NCBI RefSeq assembly: GCF_024713975.1
Contig: NC_091112.1
Coordinates: 6,138,501 to 6,202,500 of the forward strand
Source: Paralichthys olivaceus
Lineage: Eukaryota > Chordata > Actinopteri > Pleuronectiformes > Paralichthyidae
DNA length: 64,000 nt
Direction of reading: 5' to 3'
The first letter of the stretch is position 1; the number at the start of each line of letters is the position of its first letter. The translations under genes and the position numbers were made by a program. This document shows, one piece after another, positions 48,098 to 60,701 of this stretch. The notes beneath the pieces were generated by a model. That model did no database searches and was not told the DNA's origin. It was given only the letters and a program-made list of their open reading frames with translations.

Positions 48098-51000
48098 TCA
48101 GATCGCCTGCCTCTCTTGTTGCTCTGTCCTGATGGAGCGGTCTTCCGGGGGCTCTGACGTGGGCGGGAGGCTGTTGTCCACGCCATCCAGGCTTTTGCGG
48201 CACACCGGGCAGGTGTCATGCTGGGAGAGGAGAGAGAACCTGGTCATGCATCTGCAGGAAAAATGTCAGAGCAGTTCATCTTTTGGTTGATATTCACATC
48301 CCTGAAGTCAGGATGTGGCAAATACTCTTAACAGACCTGCAAACCCCTTAACCAACTAACCACAAGCATTCCTTGTCCTTACCAGCTCCAGCCAAGGCAC
48401 TATACAATGACCGTGGAAGTAATGGAGGCAGGGAAGCTTCCTGACAGATTCCCCTAGTGAATACTCCTCCCTGCAAACTGGACACTCCAGTCTGCAGTCT
48501 GAGATGGAAAATAAGAAAAACCTAAACAGAAGGTAACATTCACGGCACCACAGATTCTTAAAGCAGATCTGTGAGTGATACTTTCTTGTACTTTTTATCA
48601 ACATATCTTGATTTATCTTTAACAGTTTGTTATTAATCAGGAACAACAACGTAATGGATTGTATAACCCACTACTTTTTATTGATGACATATATAGGAGG
48701 GAAGGGAGGACAGAATAATGGAAGGAAATATAGAATTAGAAAAGGAATGACAGGAGGGGGAAAGTCAAGATAGGACGAGGGAGGGAAAGACACAAGAGGG
48801 AAAGATGGTAAAGGTGAAAGGAGGGAGAGAAAGAAAGTGGGTGGGAGAAGTGATTGGAGGAGGGAATGAGATATAGGAAAGAGATGAAGGAAAGGACATT
48901 TTGGAGGGAAGGAAAGATGTGGGTGGGTTATGAAAGATAGGTGAAGGGAAGAAGAGAAAGGTGAAGAAAAGGAAAGATAGAAGAGGACAGGAACGATAAG
49001 AGGAGAAAAGGAGAGATGGGAAAGATGAGAGGAGTAAAATGGAAGATATGATGAAAAGAAGGAGCATGAATGAAAGGAGAGAAGAGAAGGAAAGATAGGA
49101 GAGGGAAATTAATTATTGGAGATGTAGAGATAGGAGACGGAAGGGAGAGATAGAGGAAACAGTCTGTTCATAATGTAAAGTAGCAGCATCTCAGATTCTC
49201 TCCTCATATGAACTGTTTTGTTCTCATCCTGCCACTCAGTGTGCAGTGATGTTGGGATTCATACCTATCTGCTCCTGAGAGACGCAAACTGTTGGCAGGG
49301 ACGAGATCATCTCCTTTTCTGCAGGAGGTGGACCTGTGCTCTCCAGCTGTCCTAACAACTGTGAGAGTGCGAGAAGAAATGGATACGGTGGATGAGATGG
49401 TAGAGGGACAGGGGACAGGAAGGACAAATAAACAAATGCATGTCAACACTTAATATCTTGAGTTCTTGGGGACGCAGATAAAGAAAAGATGTGGATGTCA
49501 AGACTGGAAGAAAAAAAACAGATCACAATCAATAACGTAGCTGCAGTTTTTCAACCTCACCCCTCGGACATCACTGACCTCCGTGATGACAGCGTCCAGA
49601 CCTCCCTGACCCCACGCATAGTCTCCTGGGTTTGAGTGCAACTGTAGCATGCTGGATCTGACGGACAAACAGAGAGGAAGCGGGAGAGGGAAAGGGGGGT
49701 TGGGGTGTCACATCAAATTAAACGAAATCAAAAGTGATGTGAATCGAAATTCCAAAAAGAGATTTACAATGCAGCTGGTGCAGCACTGGGGTTTGTGTTG
49801 TTGGCGAAGAGGTCGGCCAAGAAGTGCTGCAAGATCCTTGAAAGGTAAAAACAAAACAAGAGAGCAAACACGTCTTAGTGTGTGTGATGTAAAAACACAT
49901 AGTTCAACAGTCTATTTCATATTCATGCCTTGACTTTGTGGTTTTATTTGGAGCTGGAAAATGAACCGCTGCATGCAACGGATCTGTCAACACAACAACA
50001 TAATGATTTTCAGTTTTGATGTCAAATGATTACCAAGGTTTTTATACATTATGGAAGTTTCATTCAACAGCTGTAAAAAACATAAATGTATCAGATGAGG
50101 AAATAACTTGAAACATTTGTGAGCGAGTGAGTGATGGTCTGTTCCAGTCACTGGTCAGTTGAAGACCCCACATTCCAAACTACTTAGTAATAACTGTGCT
50201 GTGATGTTAGTGTTCTTTTAAAACATGCATGAGTCAAAGATAAGACTGACTTGTCATGTGTGAGTCCTGAATAACATGCCACATCTTTCATACTGTATAA
50301 GTTTGTTTGTGATTATAAATTATTTGTGATCTGTGGTTTCGACGGGAAACAAACAAATTATTCTCTTACATCAACTCTGAGGATCAGATGGACTAGACAT
50401 TGGATATTTAAACTAAATGACATTATTTTATCATGTATATCATAGCTTTAACTATAAAGGTCCACCCTTCTTCACATGCTTATTCAAGTATTTCCTTTCC
50501 TACCATCCAATGCTATTAAAATACCTCCCAAATATTAGGAAAATATGGAATTTAACTTCCTCTTAAGTTGTTAGACCGACATTTCTCTTTCTCGACCTTC
50601 TTCTTACACATTTTTGCCAGAGTTGGTATGAGCCCTGTGAGATTTCTTACTGATGTCCCACATGCACTCCATAGATATGTAGACAGTAATTAACAGGCTG
50701 TAATCTAAAGGGCTGGTCACCTTTTGAAGCAAACCCCTTCCATTTAAAAATGCGGTTTAGTGTGTACACATAATAATACAAATTTCAAACTTATGTAAAC
50801 TTATTTTGTTATTTCTGTTCACATAAATAATATTCAATTTAAAGTGTATTTTGGTGGTTGTTGAGTTCTATATGTTAACTTTTTGTTAAATAACTAGAAA
50901 CAGAAATAAAAAAAACGTATATTACAACATATGAAAACATATTAAAGGATTTTTACACTCTCAGAGTTCAGCACACACTGGTGATGTTTCTGTGTACCAT

Positions 51001-52969
51001 GTCCACACACCCTTCCACTGCAGGCCTTTGCTCCGGCCTGGACGACCTCTCTTGTTCGGGCTGGGAGGGAGTCTCTGGTTCTTCGGCCTCGGCGGCGGCA
51101 GTGGAGGCAGCTGGTGACACCAGAGATGGACGGCTCTGACCTGCAGATACCTGCTCGCTGTCATCTGGGTGGGACTCTGAGGAGGGCGGATGCGACAGCA
51201 GAGCAGAGCGTTCCATAAACAGCAGCTGCCATAACTTGGACAGAGACCAGAGAAGCAATGTGTCAAACAAAGCCTTGGAGAAAGAAGAGTGCTCTTAATA
51301 AAACACCATCTGTAAGGACATACCTCTGAGAACAACGAGTTTGAGTCTTCAGTAGCTGTGGACGTGCTGTCCTGCAGGAGACTGGAGAGGGAAAATAAAA
51401 GTAAATTTCATATCAGGGTTGTAAAATGTATGACAACAATTTAAACACCAAAGATCAAGTGTACCTGGAGTCTTCTGTCACCTCCTCAATGAAGCCAGAG
51501 TCACATCTGGGGCAGACAAGATCCTGTGAGAAGGAAAATAAATATGGATTACACTCATGTCATGTTCAAACTAAAATTTCTCATATTATTCCAAAATTAT
51601 GGACAATAATCTGCTGATGTATCCACCTCAGTTCTGATGGATATGCTTTCAATAGATTTTAAAACCAGGCTGTAGAAATCAGCACTCATTCAGCCACAAG
51701 GGCATCAGTGAGGTCGCCAATGATGGAGGATAATACAGCTGGACTAACAATCACTGTCCCAGTGTTAGGTGAGGCTGAGCTCTGGGATCTGTTCTTCCAC
51801 ACCAAACAGGAAACTGGGGAAAGGAGTGAGGGGTATAACATGCAAAAATCGAACTGGGCACAGTGTGGTTATATGGTTTGTAACAGAAGCACACTATTGT
51901 CCTCAATGTAATTGTATGCGGCTGTATCATTAAGATTTACCTTATTGGAACTAAGATACAGGGCAAACCACACAGAAGTGAATCATCCCTGAGGTGAGGC
52001 ACATTGTAGTGGCAATGTCCACATCTTTATTCTGGCTGGGAACCAGTTTCTGATTTCAAAATTTTACTTTTGAGTAAAACAATAAAATGTTTTAAACTAA
52101 AAAAAATAAAAGTACTTGTTGATGCTTTTAGAGAGTTATATTATTATAGCAAATAGACAAAAATGCAGCATTTTACTGTTAAATGGACCCAAAAGTGAAT
52201 CAATATCTTGGATAAAAATAAATACTCATAATCCTAATGCTAACAGAGAGTAAGCAGTGGTGCCCGGATATTTTTTTGGCTACGTGGCGCACATTAAACA
52301 CAGCTCTCTGTTTAACATGTGGTCCATCATAACAATGCCGGTGCACAAACGTGCCATGCGTAAAAGCGTCAGCTGCACTACAAGTGCGCTCCTTTACGCA
52401 CGTCCAGCAGAGTAAATAAAAGTCAAAGTGTCTCAGAGACAAAACGGAGGAGGCTCCCCTGTGCACACTGAACTGCACATGTGATGCATGAAGCTCTACA
52501 TGCTGCTGCTACATGTGCTGACACATGACCTGCCCCTCTGACGTCTCTGACACGCAGTTGACAGAAGACAACTGGACGCTAAGTCGCCAACAGGGGCGCT
52601 TCTAAATATGGTAACGTGAGTCGCCAGATCTTACTCCCCCTTCTCCCTCTAATGTAAGATCCTGGTTCTTACAGAGCGAGTATAAAACCCACCATCCTGC
52701 CATGACACGTGTGCTGTAGTGGAGATAATGGCTGTCACTTTACAGCAAATATATTAAAAAAAAAAAAAAAGAAATCAAACTTTACGCGTTAAAAAAACAA
52801 AGTGATCTAACAATTCGTAATCGCTCCGTCCGTGTGCGCGTGGAGGATTCCCAGGTCGGCACGTGTGGAATAAAACAAAAGTGTCCATAAGGTGACTCAC
52901 CGGGAGTTTAGGGTTAGTTTCACATTTACAGCAGTGACAGAAAAACCGGTGTTGTGGTGCCTCCGCCAT
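48098..52969 (-). CDS. rnf115: E3 ubiquitin-protein ligase RNF115 (BCA2)
   Basis: RNF115 is a cytosolic RING-H2 E3 ligase with an N-terminal ubiquitin-binding zinc finger. It acts with its paralogue RNF126 in receptor trafficking and protein quality control. Nine exons join in frame to 296 residues (human 304): 52969-52901, 51523-51465, 51381-51324, 51234-51011, 49836-49768, 49657-49579, 49358-49265, 48498-48383 and 48220-48098. The N-terminus [19 protein letters not shown] followed by [17 protein letters not shown] is the zinc finger. [20 protein letters not shown] and [19 protein letters not shown] are family signatures. RING-H2 at about 222-265 has all ligands: [44 protein letters not shown] favours RNF115 over RNF126, although the 137-residue N-terminal linker is divergent. 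The stop TGA is at 48100-48098. The start ATG is preceded by GTGAAG and no in-frame upstream ATG. Confidence 0.9.
48690..49160 (+). repeat. polypurine tract in rnf115 intron 7
   Basis: About 470 bases on the plus strand are dominated by G and A in imperfect GGAAAGA, GGGAGAGA and AGGAGGGAA units. Pyrimidines are largely confined to scattered GAT and AGTG. The minus-strand frame over it is a spurious Ser/Phe/Leu-rich ORF. Confidence 0.85.
49837..51010 (-). other. rnf115 intron 4
   Basis: This 1.17 kb AT-rich intron shows no recognised feature. Confidence 0.6.
51524..52900 (-). other. rnf115 intron 1
   Basis: This 1.38 kb intron shows no recognised feature apart from a 15-base A run near 52755. 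Confidence 0.6.
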
Positions 52970-54018
52970 CTTCACGGTGCAGCGCAGAGCCTGACGTCGC
53001 AGTGGAAGTCCATAAAAGTCTCAGTGGTCTGTCCCACGGTTCACAGCAGGACAGGAGGGTCCGGGGCCCTGGACAGAGCACCGGCAAAACACTGTTCTTT
53101 ATATTGTCACCATAACTAACAAGCATTCAACACAATCCTCACTTTAACATGCTTTTAAATACAGATTAGAAATGCAGGATTTTTATTATGATTCATTTTT
53201 CCACGCTAATGATTTACCTGTGGGTCAATGATGAGAGTTCCTCTGGTCAAAAGCTGCAAAAAAATATCAAGTTTAACAAAAAAGAATTTGTTAAAAGAAG
53301 CAACAAGATGTCATGATGACATCAGGGGTGCAGCTCCTCTGAAGACTGTTGGGTGTCGCCAGAGTTTAAAGATCTTTCAGGGGAGTCCTCCCTCTGCAAA
53401 AAGTCAAATGTAGTGAACACTGAGCCGAAAGCACATCATTAAATCTAAGTTTATTTTCAGTGAGTTTGTTTTACAGTGCAGAAAGTTAACCCAGGTTTTT
53501 TTTCATTACAGTTAATTGGATATGTAAAATGTCAGTAAATAACAGTAAACTAGAAACTAAATGATATCAAGATAAAAATCTTCACGAGTAAATATCACTC
53601 AGCTAACTGGGATCAAACCGCTGACCCTCTGGTTAGTGGTCACTTTTTAAAAGGCAAGCAGTGTTAAACTTCACTGTTTGAGCATGACATCAATATATAC
53701 TGGACTTCTGCTACATTCTTATTGATGAAAACTGAGAAAATCCTTTTTTGTTTTATTTCCCAGCCCTGCAGAGAACTATCTTAACGTGGGAGCCGCTGAA
53801 TTAATTATTATATAAACACAATATTAAAATACACTTAAATTCAACTCGGTTTTCAATGAGAGTTTATCCTGTATTCATACCAACTGTTTCCATGGCAACT
53901 GGGTGAACTCTGCTGATGAAGATGAAAGCCCCGCAGCAGCTAATTAGCAAACCCTGTGGTTTACATGATCAGTAACATAAGACAGCAATAACCGCAGTTG
54001 ACTGTATAAGCAAGACAA
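52970..54018. other. rnf115-scamp3 intergenic region
   Basis: The CpG-containing rnf115 promoter lies at about 52970-53100. The remainder is AT-rich with no exon. A perfect-looking RFX X-box is at 53886-53899. Confidence 0.5.
53886..53899. promoter_or_regulatory. palindromic RFX X-box (isolated)
   Basis: GTTTCCATGGCAAC fits GTTNCCATGGNAAC, with both half sites intact. It lies about 130 bases beyond the scamp3 poly(A) signals and about 0.9 kb upstream of rnf115. No ciliary gene is evident beside it. Confidence 0.5.
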
Positions 54019-54033
54019 TTTATTTTTTTTATT
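54019..54033 (-). terminator. scamp3 poly(A) signals
   Basis: Two AATAAA hexamers on the minus strand (54028-54033 and 54019-54024) lie about 0.7 kb beyond the scamp3 stop. They define a probable 3' UTR of about 54000-54732. Confidence 0.55.
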
Positions 54034-54732
54034 AAACCAAGACAGTGACTTGTAATAATCATAAGAACCACAAGTTTCACTAAACAAAGTGACACGTATA
54101 CAGTAACCAAAACAACACATGTTCATAGCCTGATAGTATGAGAGGTTTTGGCAAACACAGCAAATAGGCATTCTCATTTGGAAAAACAACAAAAACAACG
54201 CGTTAGTTTTACAGTGAAGCAACAAAAAGTAGAGATGGCCGAAGCTGATCCGCTCAGATATGGATCACATGTTAGACTGGCAACATTTTAGCGTTCAGCT
54301 CCAACTTTCTGTCGTGGCTCTTCGTAAACACAATGTGCATCCAAGTCTTTAAGATTTGTACATATGCATGTTAGTTCTATTCCACTTGGCACACACAGCT
54401 TGTCACTTCATATAAAAAGCATTCAGTGACACAAATTTCTTACAGTATCGACATCTTCGTTTTCACATCATTTTTCTATTTCCTTCGATCAACATTTGTG
54501 ATATGCTGACTCATGTTTTGGCAATATAGCGTACTTCTCCTGCACATTTAAATATCTGTATTTTGAAATTAGACAACCCCACCTCTGTCTCATGCAAGTG
54601 CCCTAAAGTTTAGGTGTCCCGGGGTAATTGTAAAGACACATCCCCCCCCAATCAAATTCTAATCATCTGTGGGGAAATGAATACTGAACTGTTCCTCCAT
54701 CTTCTCACCCTCCTGGCCCCTCTTGTACCTCT

Positions 54733-57700
54733 CTACCGAGGCGCAGTGAAGGCCCCCTGGGCGGCATTGGTGGCAGCGCTGGTGGCGGCCTGGCGTACAG
54801 CCTGATTGGCCATGACTCCGGTGGCGAACTCAGCCTGGGCCTTTTGGAAGCTGGCATCGGTCTGCCTGTACAGACTGTGGACCTGGAGCGGGGAAGAGCA
54901 GAGTACGCTGACACCCGATACACGCAGCAATTCATCATCACATCACGCACATTGTGAGGGTGAAAATGATACGCAGAACCTGATACCGAGGCCATTCTTC
55001 AGACTGTTTGTTATCTAGGGACGGCTTGATGGTGGGTGGACCACTTGGACAAGGCGAGTGCGGGTGTTTACACAGAGCAGGTAGAAAGTGCAAATACAGT
55101 TTTCACTCTTGCTTTATGAAAACTAAACAGATTGCTCACGATCCGTTTAAGTCGAAGATCTAAACCATTAAATGTAACAGTAAAGATGAGAAGACATAAC
55201 AGCTCCCCGGATGAGAAACCAAATCATCTTGCCGGCCCCCTGGTGGCTGGCTGTAGTATAGGTCATATAACCCACCTCCTCCATGTTGGCAAATTAGACC
55301 TCAAAAATCAAAGTACACATCATTCTTTTTTCTCAAAGATGGTTTCTGTCATTTTAGCTAGTTCTCATCAGCCTGATATTTGTGAAGTGTTAATTTCACA
55401 TATATCATAGCTTAATTTCTGTATGAGACGTTATATAAAATCTATGATTAAACCTAATAATAATAATTCATTCATTAGACACTGTGGAGTTTCTGTTTTT
55501 TATGGCTCTACTTTAAATATCCTGTTAATTAGTCCCTGCAGGGATAATGTGACTGACACCTCGTCAAAGATGGCCCCCTTCATGTGAGTCACAACCTTTG
55601 AATTTTCCCTCCAGTTCAACTTTTTTATTCACCTTCTTCAGCATGACGACCCCCATGGCGGCTTGGGCAGTAAAGGAGATGGCATTTATCATCATGATCA
55701 CACCGACGGGGACGCTGCTATTCAGAGCAGCCAGACTCACGATCCATCCGCTGAGAAAAGAGACGAGAGAAAGAAAAAGAGGAGAGAACAGCGAGTGAAG
55801 TCGGTTAATATCCTCTTCTGCACCTGGAAATAAAAGACTCGACTAGATGTGAATGAATTATCCAGACAATGTGATTCACTCTTGGTATTAATTATGCTCG
55901 TTATCTTTGTTCTGCCAGCACTGTCAGGTCAAGTAAGGACAGCGTGCACTTAGTTAAACAGACACAAAATTATAAGCTGCCAGATGAAAGAAAAAGTCTG
56001 CCACTGAAAAATCTAAATTGAAATTTCTTCACAAGACAAGCCAACTAAATGCAGATTGTTTTTTTACACAGGTTTAACATTAAAAACATTAAAACATGAA
56101 TGACGTTTTCATGTGTCCCACCTGAAACCCCATCCTGGGATGCCGATAGTCATGATGACGGAGACGACCACTTGGGCAAAGAAAACGAAGAAGAAGACGA
56201 AGAAGTTGAAGGAGCTGTCACTCCTGGAGGAGAGGAAAAATATATTTACTCAGTAAAACGAAGCAACAACAATCCAACGAGGGGCATAACTTCACTCGTT
56301 CTGGTTGATTAGACTCGGATGAAGTTAAGCAGAGCTGTGCTGGAAAGTTGTGTGAGATCATTGAAGTCCACCTTCGAAAAAAATATTAAAGATGGAAGCT
56401 GTCATTTCCGACCAGCTGCAAGAACACTAACAGGAAATTGAAGCAGATGTCCACATGGACCTTTAAAACCAGAAGCTTGCATGAGACACTGGAGAAATGA
56501 TAAATTAAATCTTTATAACAACAAAGTTAAAAGAAAGAGAGATGTCATGAAATAAAGTCTCTTGTTTTGTATATTAGGACTAAGTTTGCTCTTCCCTTTA
56601 CGGGCCTCAAATTCAGGTGTTCATGGTGTAGATCAGTCACTTATCACGTGAATGACACATGTCAGGGCTCACAATTAATACTTCTAAAGAAAAGACAGAG
56701 GTGAACCTTGAAGAATGTCACCTACACAGTGACATGTTACACATACTTGACTTGTCACAGGTCAAAATGAAGCCAAAACCAAAAAACTTTAAATGGCAAG
56801 CAAAGGAGGGAGTTTAGGTTTTTTGGCCCACAGGCTTTTTCAGTAGGATTTAGCCACACACCTGAAGGCTTTGTACATAGGTCGGTACCAACAGACGAAG
56901 GAGCAGGGGGTGAAGAGGAGCCCCCACAGGATGGCGAGGCCCAGGCCCACACCGCCAGAGGGGTCCACACAGAACATGGCCAGGGAGGAGATCAGGTTGA
57001 AGAGCAGCGTGCAAGTGCAGACTAAACAAAAGACGGATCAAAGAATGGAGAGAAGTGGATGAGCAAAAGTGAATTGTTGTGCCTTCCAGACATATTGGTA
57101 GGGTTGTTTTCTATACTATGTTCAAGTTAGTGTGTTTTATAACATTTATAAAAAGATTAAACTGTAACATATCAAGCCTTTGTCATAAGAGTTTGATAAC
57201 AACATCCTGGGAATTGTTGCTAACAGCTTATGATAGATTTAGACGGCTTATGACATTATAGATTTTATCCTTCTTTACTCAGCAATATCGGTATCACTAT
57301 CTTTCACCAAGTGTCTATATCAGTCAGGCTCTTCTCTAGAGTTTGATTTTGGATTATGCAATATGATCTTTTTGTTACTACTCTTTGTTTGCAGAGTGTA
57401 GGCTTGGCTTTGATTCTGGCCAGAGGTCCCTGCATTTTGCAATGATTAAACAAAGAAGCAAATATTAACTATATGAGTAATGGGCCATTGAAGGCTGTTT
57501 TTGCAGATATTATCTCAGTAAGGTCATTTAATGTCCACATTCAGAGAAATAAAGAAAACATTACACTTTGTTTTCTGTGAAGTTTTGCTTTTCAAATATT
57601 GTCTGCTCTTTCTCTCAAGAGAGTTTTCAGATTGGTTCAAGTCAAACCAGAACACAAATTCAATCTGACACAGATATGAGCTGGTTCCTGCTACAGTCGT

Positions 57701-60244
57701 CAGTCTAGCAGCCAAGTGTCAGAGTCTTTGTGCAAACACTCAGGCTCGTACTCCAGACAGGAAACTAAAACACACACACACACACACCCAATCTAAACCA
57801 CCCGAACCCAACGCCCGGAAGAGCTGCGACAATTCATTTGTAGCTTTATGAAATGAAACTAATGCTGCGATAGTAAACGCTGAGAAAGAATGAAAGGAAC
57901 TCACACATCCAGAAGTAGTACATGATGGTGACAGTGCGCTGGAAACGCTGGGTGATCTCCACGTTGATGTCCTGGTAGAAGCAGGGTCCCACGGGGCAGA
58001 ATGAGGGCAGCGGGGGCCAATTATTCTGACGGGCTGAAGAAGAGAGCGAGGGATAAGTTAATGAAGGAAAGTATATTAAAAACACGGGGGTCAATAGCTG
58101 TGTCCCAATTAAGGGGCCGTTTTCTTCTGAGGATCCTCAAACGCAGCCTTCATGATCTACACAGCCAACGAATTGGGACACAGCTTTTGACATCTCCAGG
58201 TTTTCACAAATGATCTGATATCATTTACAGCCTCAACAAAATGTTATTATTAACTTTTTCAAACTAAATATCTAGAAATACAATTTTAAACTATTGTTTT
58301 CAATTCTGACTCCAGCTGAATCCTTCATATCCTCCCCATCTTACAGGCTCCTGGTCCCAGGCTGTGCGACTCCAGCTCCCTCTCCCTCCTCTCCAGCTCC
58401 CGGGCTTTCTTCTCCAGCTCCTCCTGCTTCCTGAGCAGCTCCGCCGTGGTGGCGTTCGCAGCAGTCTTCACACAGTGAGAGAGGAGGGAAAATTATGCTT
58501 CAGAACGGTGTGTCAGAGGTCGTGTTTGTGTTACAAATAATGAAAAGGATAATGTAAAAGCTTCGGTATCTGATGGTTACAGATTCCCGGAGGAGGTGTT
58601 TTCTATTAAATGTAGATGATGCAATGTACACACAATGATTAAAATCACGTAGCATTTGGTTTTGAGTATTAATAAATCATCCAACTAAAATGCTGTCCAG
58701 CTAAAGATTTATACATTTTAAGGATTTTGCCACACAGAGTAAAACAGAAGGTTAATTTGGGGCCGAACACCAACATGCGTTTTGATCATCCTACGGCCAC
58801 TGACAGTACTGATGTGAAGGTAACAGGTGCAGCACGGATACCTGCGAGTTGTAGGAGCCATAGTTACGGGGCTCAGTGGGCGTCGTCCTGCTGGGTGGGG
58901 TCTGCGCAGGCACAGATGGAGCAGAGGGGGAAGTGGCCTCATATGGTGGCGGAGGCTGGAAAACATTTCGTAAAAGACAGACGGCAAAAATCAGTTCGGC
59001 CAGTTAGCAAACCCAACCTGCATCTCAGGGCCACGAGACAGAGAACTGTGGGTGATTGTGGGAGTGGGCACGAGGCTGGTGCACGTCATAACGACAGAGC
59101 CATTAAAACCTTCAATCATCCTAATCAGGTGTTGATGCTTTTGTTGCAGTATTTACCAACAAACTACCAGGAAGTAGATGTGGATCCCAGCTGTTTCCTA
59201 GCAACAGAACCCCAATTTGACAGTCCATAAGTTAGACTCAAGCTGTTTCCTAGCAACAACATAACTAAACTCCATAACATACAACTGAAGTGGATTACAC
59301 ACACACGCCATGTGTACTGTATGTTATAGCACTGTTGTGTCTACCTTTCTGCTTTCAGGGCAATTTCGTCTAATTCATGTTAAGATTTATTAATTCATAT
59401 TTATTGTTTGTATTATACAAAAGCAGAATAAACAATGCAGACAAGTTTTTTCATTTCCGTCCAAATTTTACAAAAAAATTGTTTATTCTCTTAATTCGAA
59501 TTTCAATAAAGTTTGTGTTTAAACTGTTAAAATGTAAAGCCTTGCTTCTGTTTCCTTGTCATAAGGGTTTGATAACAACATCTTAGGAATCAATGGCAAT
59601 TTTTACAAATACATCGGCCGATGTCTCAGTATATATTGGACATTTTTCTTCTCCCTCATATTGGTATCGACACAAGGCTGGAAATCCATATTGCTCGGGG
59701 ACTAAATAACACATTCAATCGCAGCCCTTGTTATTTTGATTACATTGTTATTACCGCCCCAATAATTATATTATATTACAATAACACTATTGCTCACTCC
59801 AGTAGTCGTGTTGTCAAATGGGTTGTAGAGGTCCAGTGTGGCGTATCCTGTGTTGCTGCTGTGTTGAGTCACTGCAGGGTCCTGAGGCAGAAAACATATG
59901 AATCAATCAGGACATCTATAGACGTACCGGAACATGGAGGTGAAATGTTTTTGTGACGTTGCTGTACAATGAAATAAGAGCAAACAAATAGACTGTAGAT
60001 TATAGATCAGAGACATATCATTAGATAAGAGGAACAAACAGGGCCCAGAAAAAAAAACACAGCCCCTCACAGTCACATGAGCAACAACACGCCTGCTATT
60101 ACACCAACATCAGTGACTTCCACACATCACACACAACATGTTGGAGACACTAGAAGAACGCGGTGTTGGCTGTAGGCTCACTGCACCCACCTGGAATGGG
60201 TTGTGGTCCTCCACCGGGTCTGGGAAGCTGGTGTACTTTGACAT
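54733..60244 (-). CDS. scamp3: secretory carrier-associated membrane protein 3
   Basis: SCAMP3 is a four-pass membrane protein of the trans-Golgi and endosomal recycling system. Nine exons join in frame to 343 residues (human about 347): 60244-60191, 59881-59798, 58955-58842, 58465-58345, 58033-57905, 57021-56862, 56223-56122, 55750-55633 and 54882-54733. NPF endocytic motifs are at DHNPFQ and [13 protein letters not shown] and [17 protein letters not shown] and [12 protein letters not shown] are closer to SCAMP3 than to SCAMP1/2. A coiled-coil segment ([20 protein letters not shown]) precedes [19 protein letters not shown]. Four membrane segments span about 160-290, with [19 protein letters not shown] between the second and third. 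The tail [18 protein letters not shown] ends GAFTAPR. The TAG stop is at 54735-54733. All boundary phases close. Confidence 0.92.
57022..57904 (-). other. scamp3 intron 5
   Basis: This AT-rich intron has an (AC)n run near 57771-57787. No exon is seen. Confidence 0.6.
58096..58185. mobile_element. 90-bp MITE with 15-bp terminal inverted repeats
   Basis: AGCTGTGTCCCAATT at 58096-58110 and its exact reverse complement at 58171-58185 bound a 90-base unit in scamp3 intron 4. GCTGTGTCCCAATT ends are typical of an abundant teleost non-autonomous DNA transposon family (from memory). Internal sequence keeps further partial complementarity. Confidence 0.75.
58956..59797 (-). other. scamp3 intron 2
   Basis: This AT-rich intron shows no recognised feature. 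A plus-strand open frame from 58727 overlaps exon 3 antisense and is not a gene. Confidence 0.55.
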
Positions 60245-60700
60245 GACGACGGCTTCGTGTCTTGAGAAATCCGAGCTAACGCGAAGCAGCCACCGGTTCC
60301 AGTGAATACGAGAGGATCTGACACGAATCGATGTTCCTCAATCACACGACGGGTTCGTTTTGTGGAGGAGAAACCACAGCCGGGCGGTGTTCAAGGGGGG
60401 AAGGGGGGGTTATCCACTAAGCTAGCTGCCCGCCCCTCTTCTGGCGACCATGTCCCCGCAGATGAAAGGTGTCAGGTGAACACGGTGGACGACGCGCGCA
60501 GGTTCGAGGTGCTATCAACCGGATGTTTGTCCTCCTCAGTCCCGGCGGTCAGGATCCAGGCTGCAGCGAGACATCAACACACGTCCGACATCTTTCTTTC
60601 CTGCAGGAAAACAAGCGACCATCAGGAAGTGACTCGCCAGCGAGGTCATGTGACTGCTGCTGCGGCACAGAGACACGTGGGGCTGACCACCGCTGAACGT
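60245..60700 (-). promoter_or_regulatory. scamp3 5' UTR and CpG-rich promoter
   Basis: CpG-rich sequence upstream of the scamp3 ATG includes GCTAAC at 60275-60280 and GCTAGC at 60421-60426. The exact start site cannot be set. Confidence 0.5.
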
Positions 60701-60701
60701 C

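Noticed and set aside
48765-49067. Minus-strand 100-codon frame that looks hydrophobic
   Set aside because: It is a translation of the polypurine/polypyrimidine tract in rnf115 intron 7.
58727-59230. Plus-strand 167-codon open frame across scamp3 exon 3
   Set aside because: It is antisense to a confirmed exon and runs into an AT-rich intron without any family similarity.
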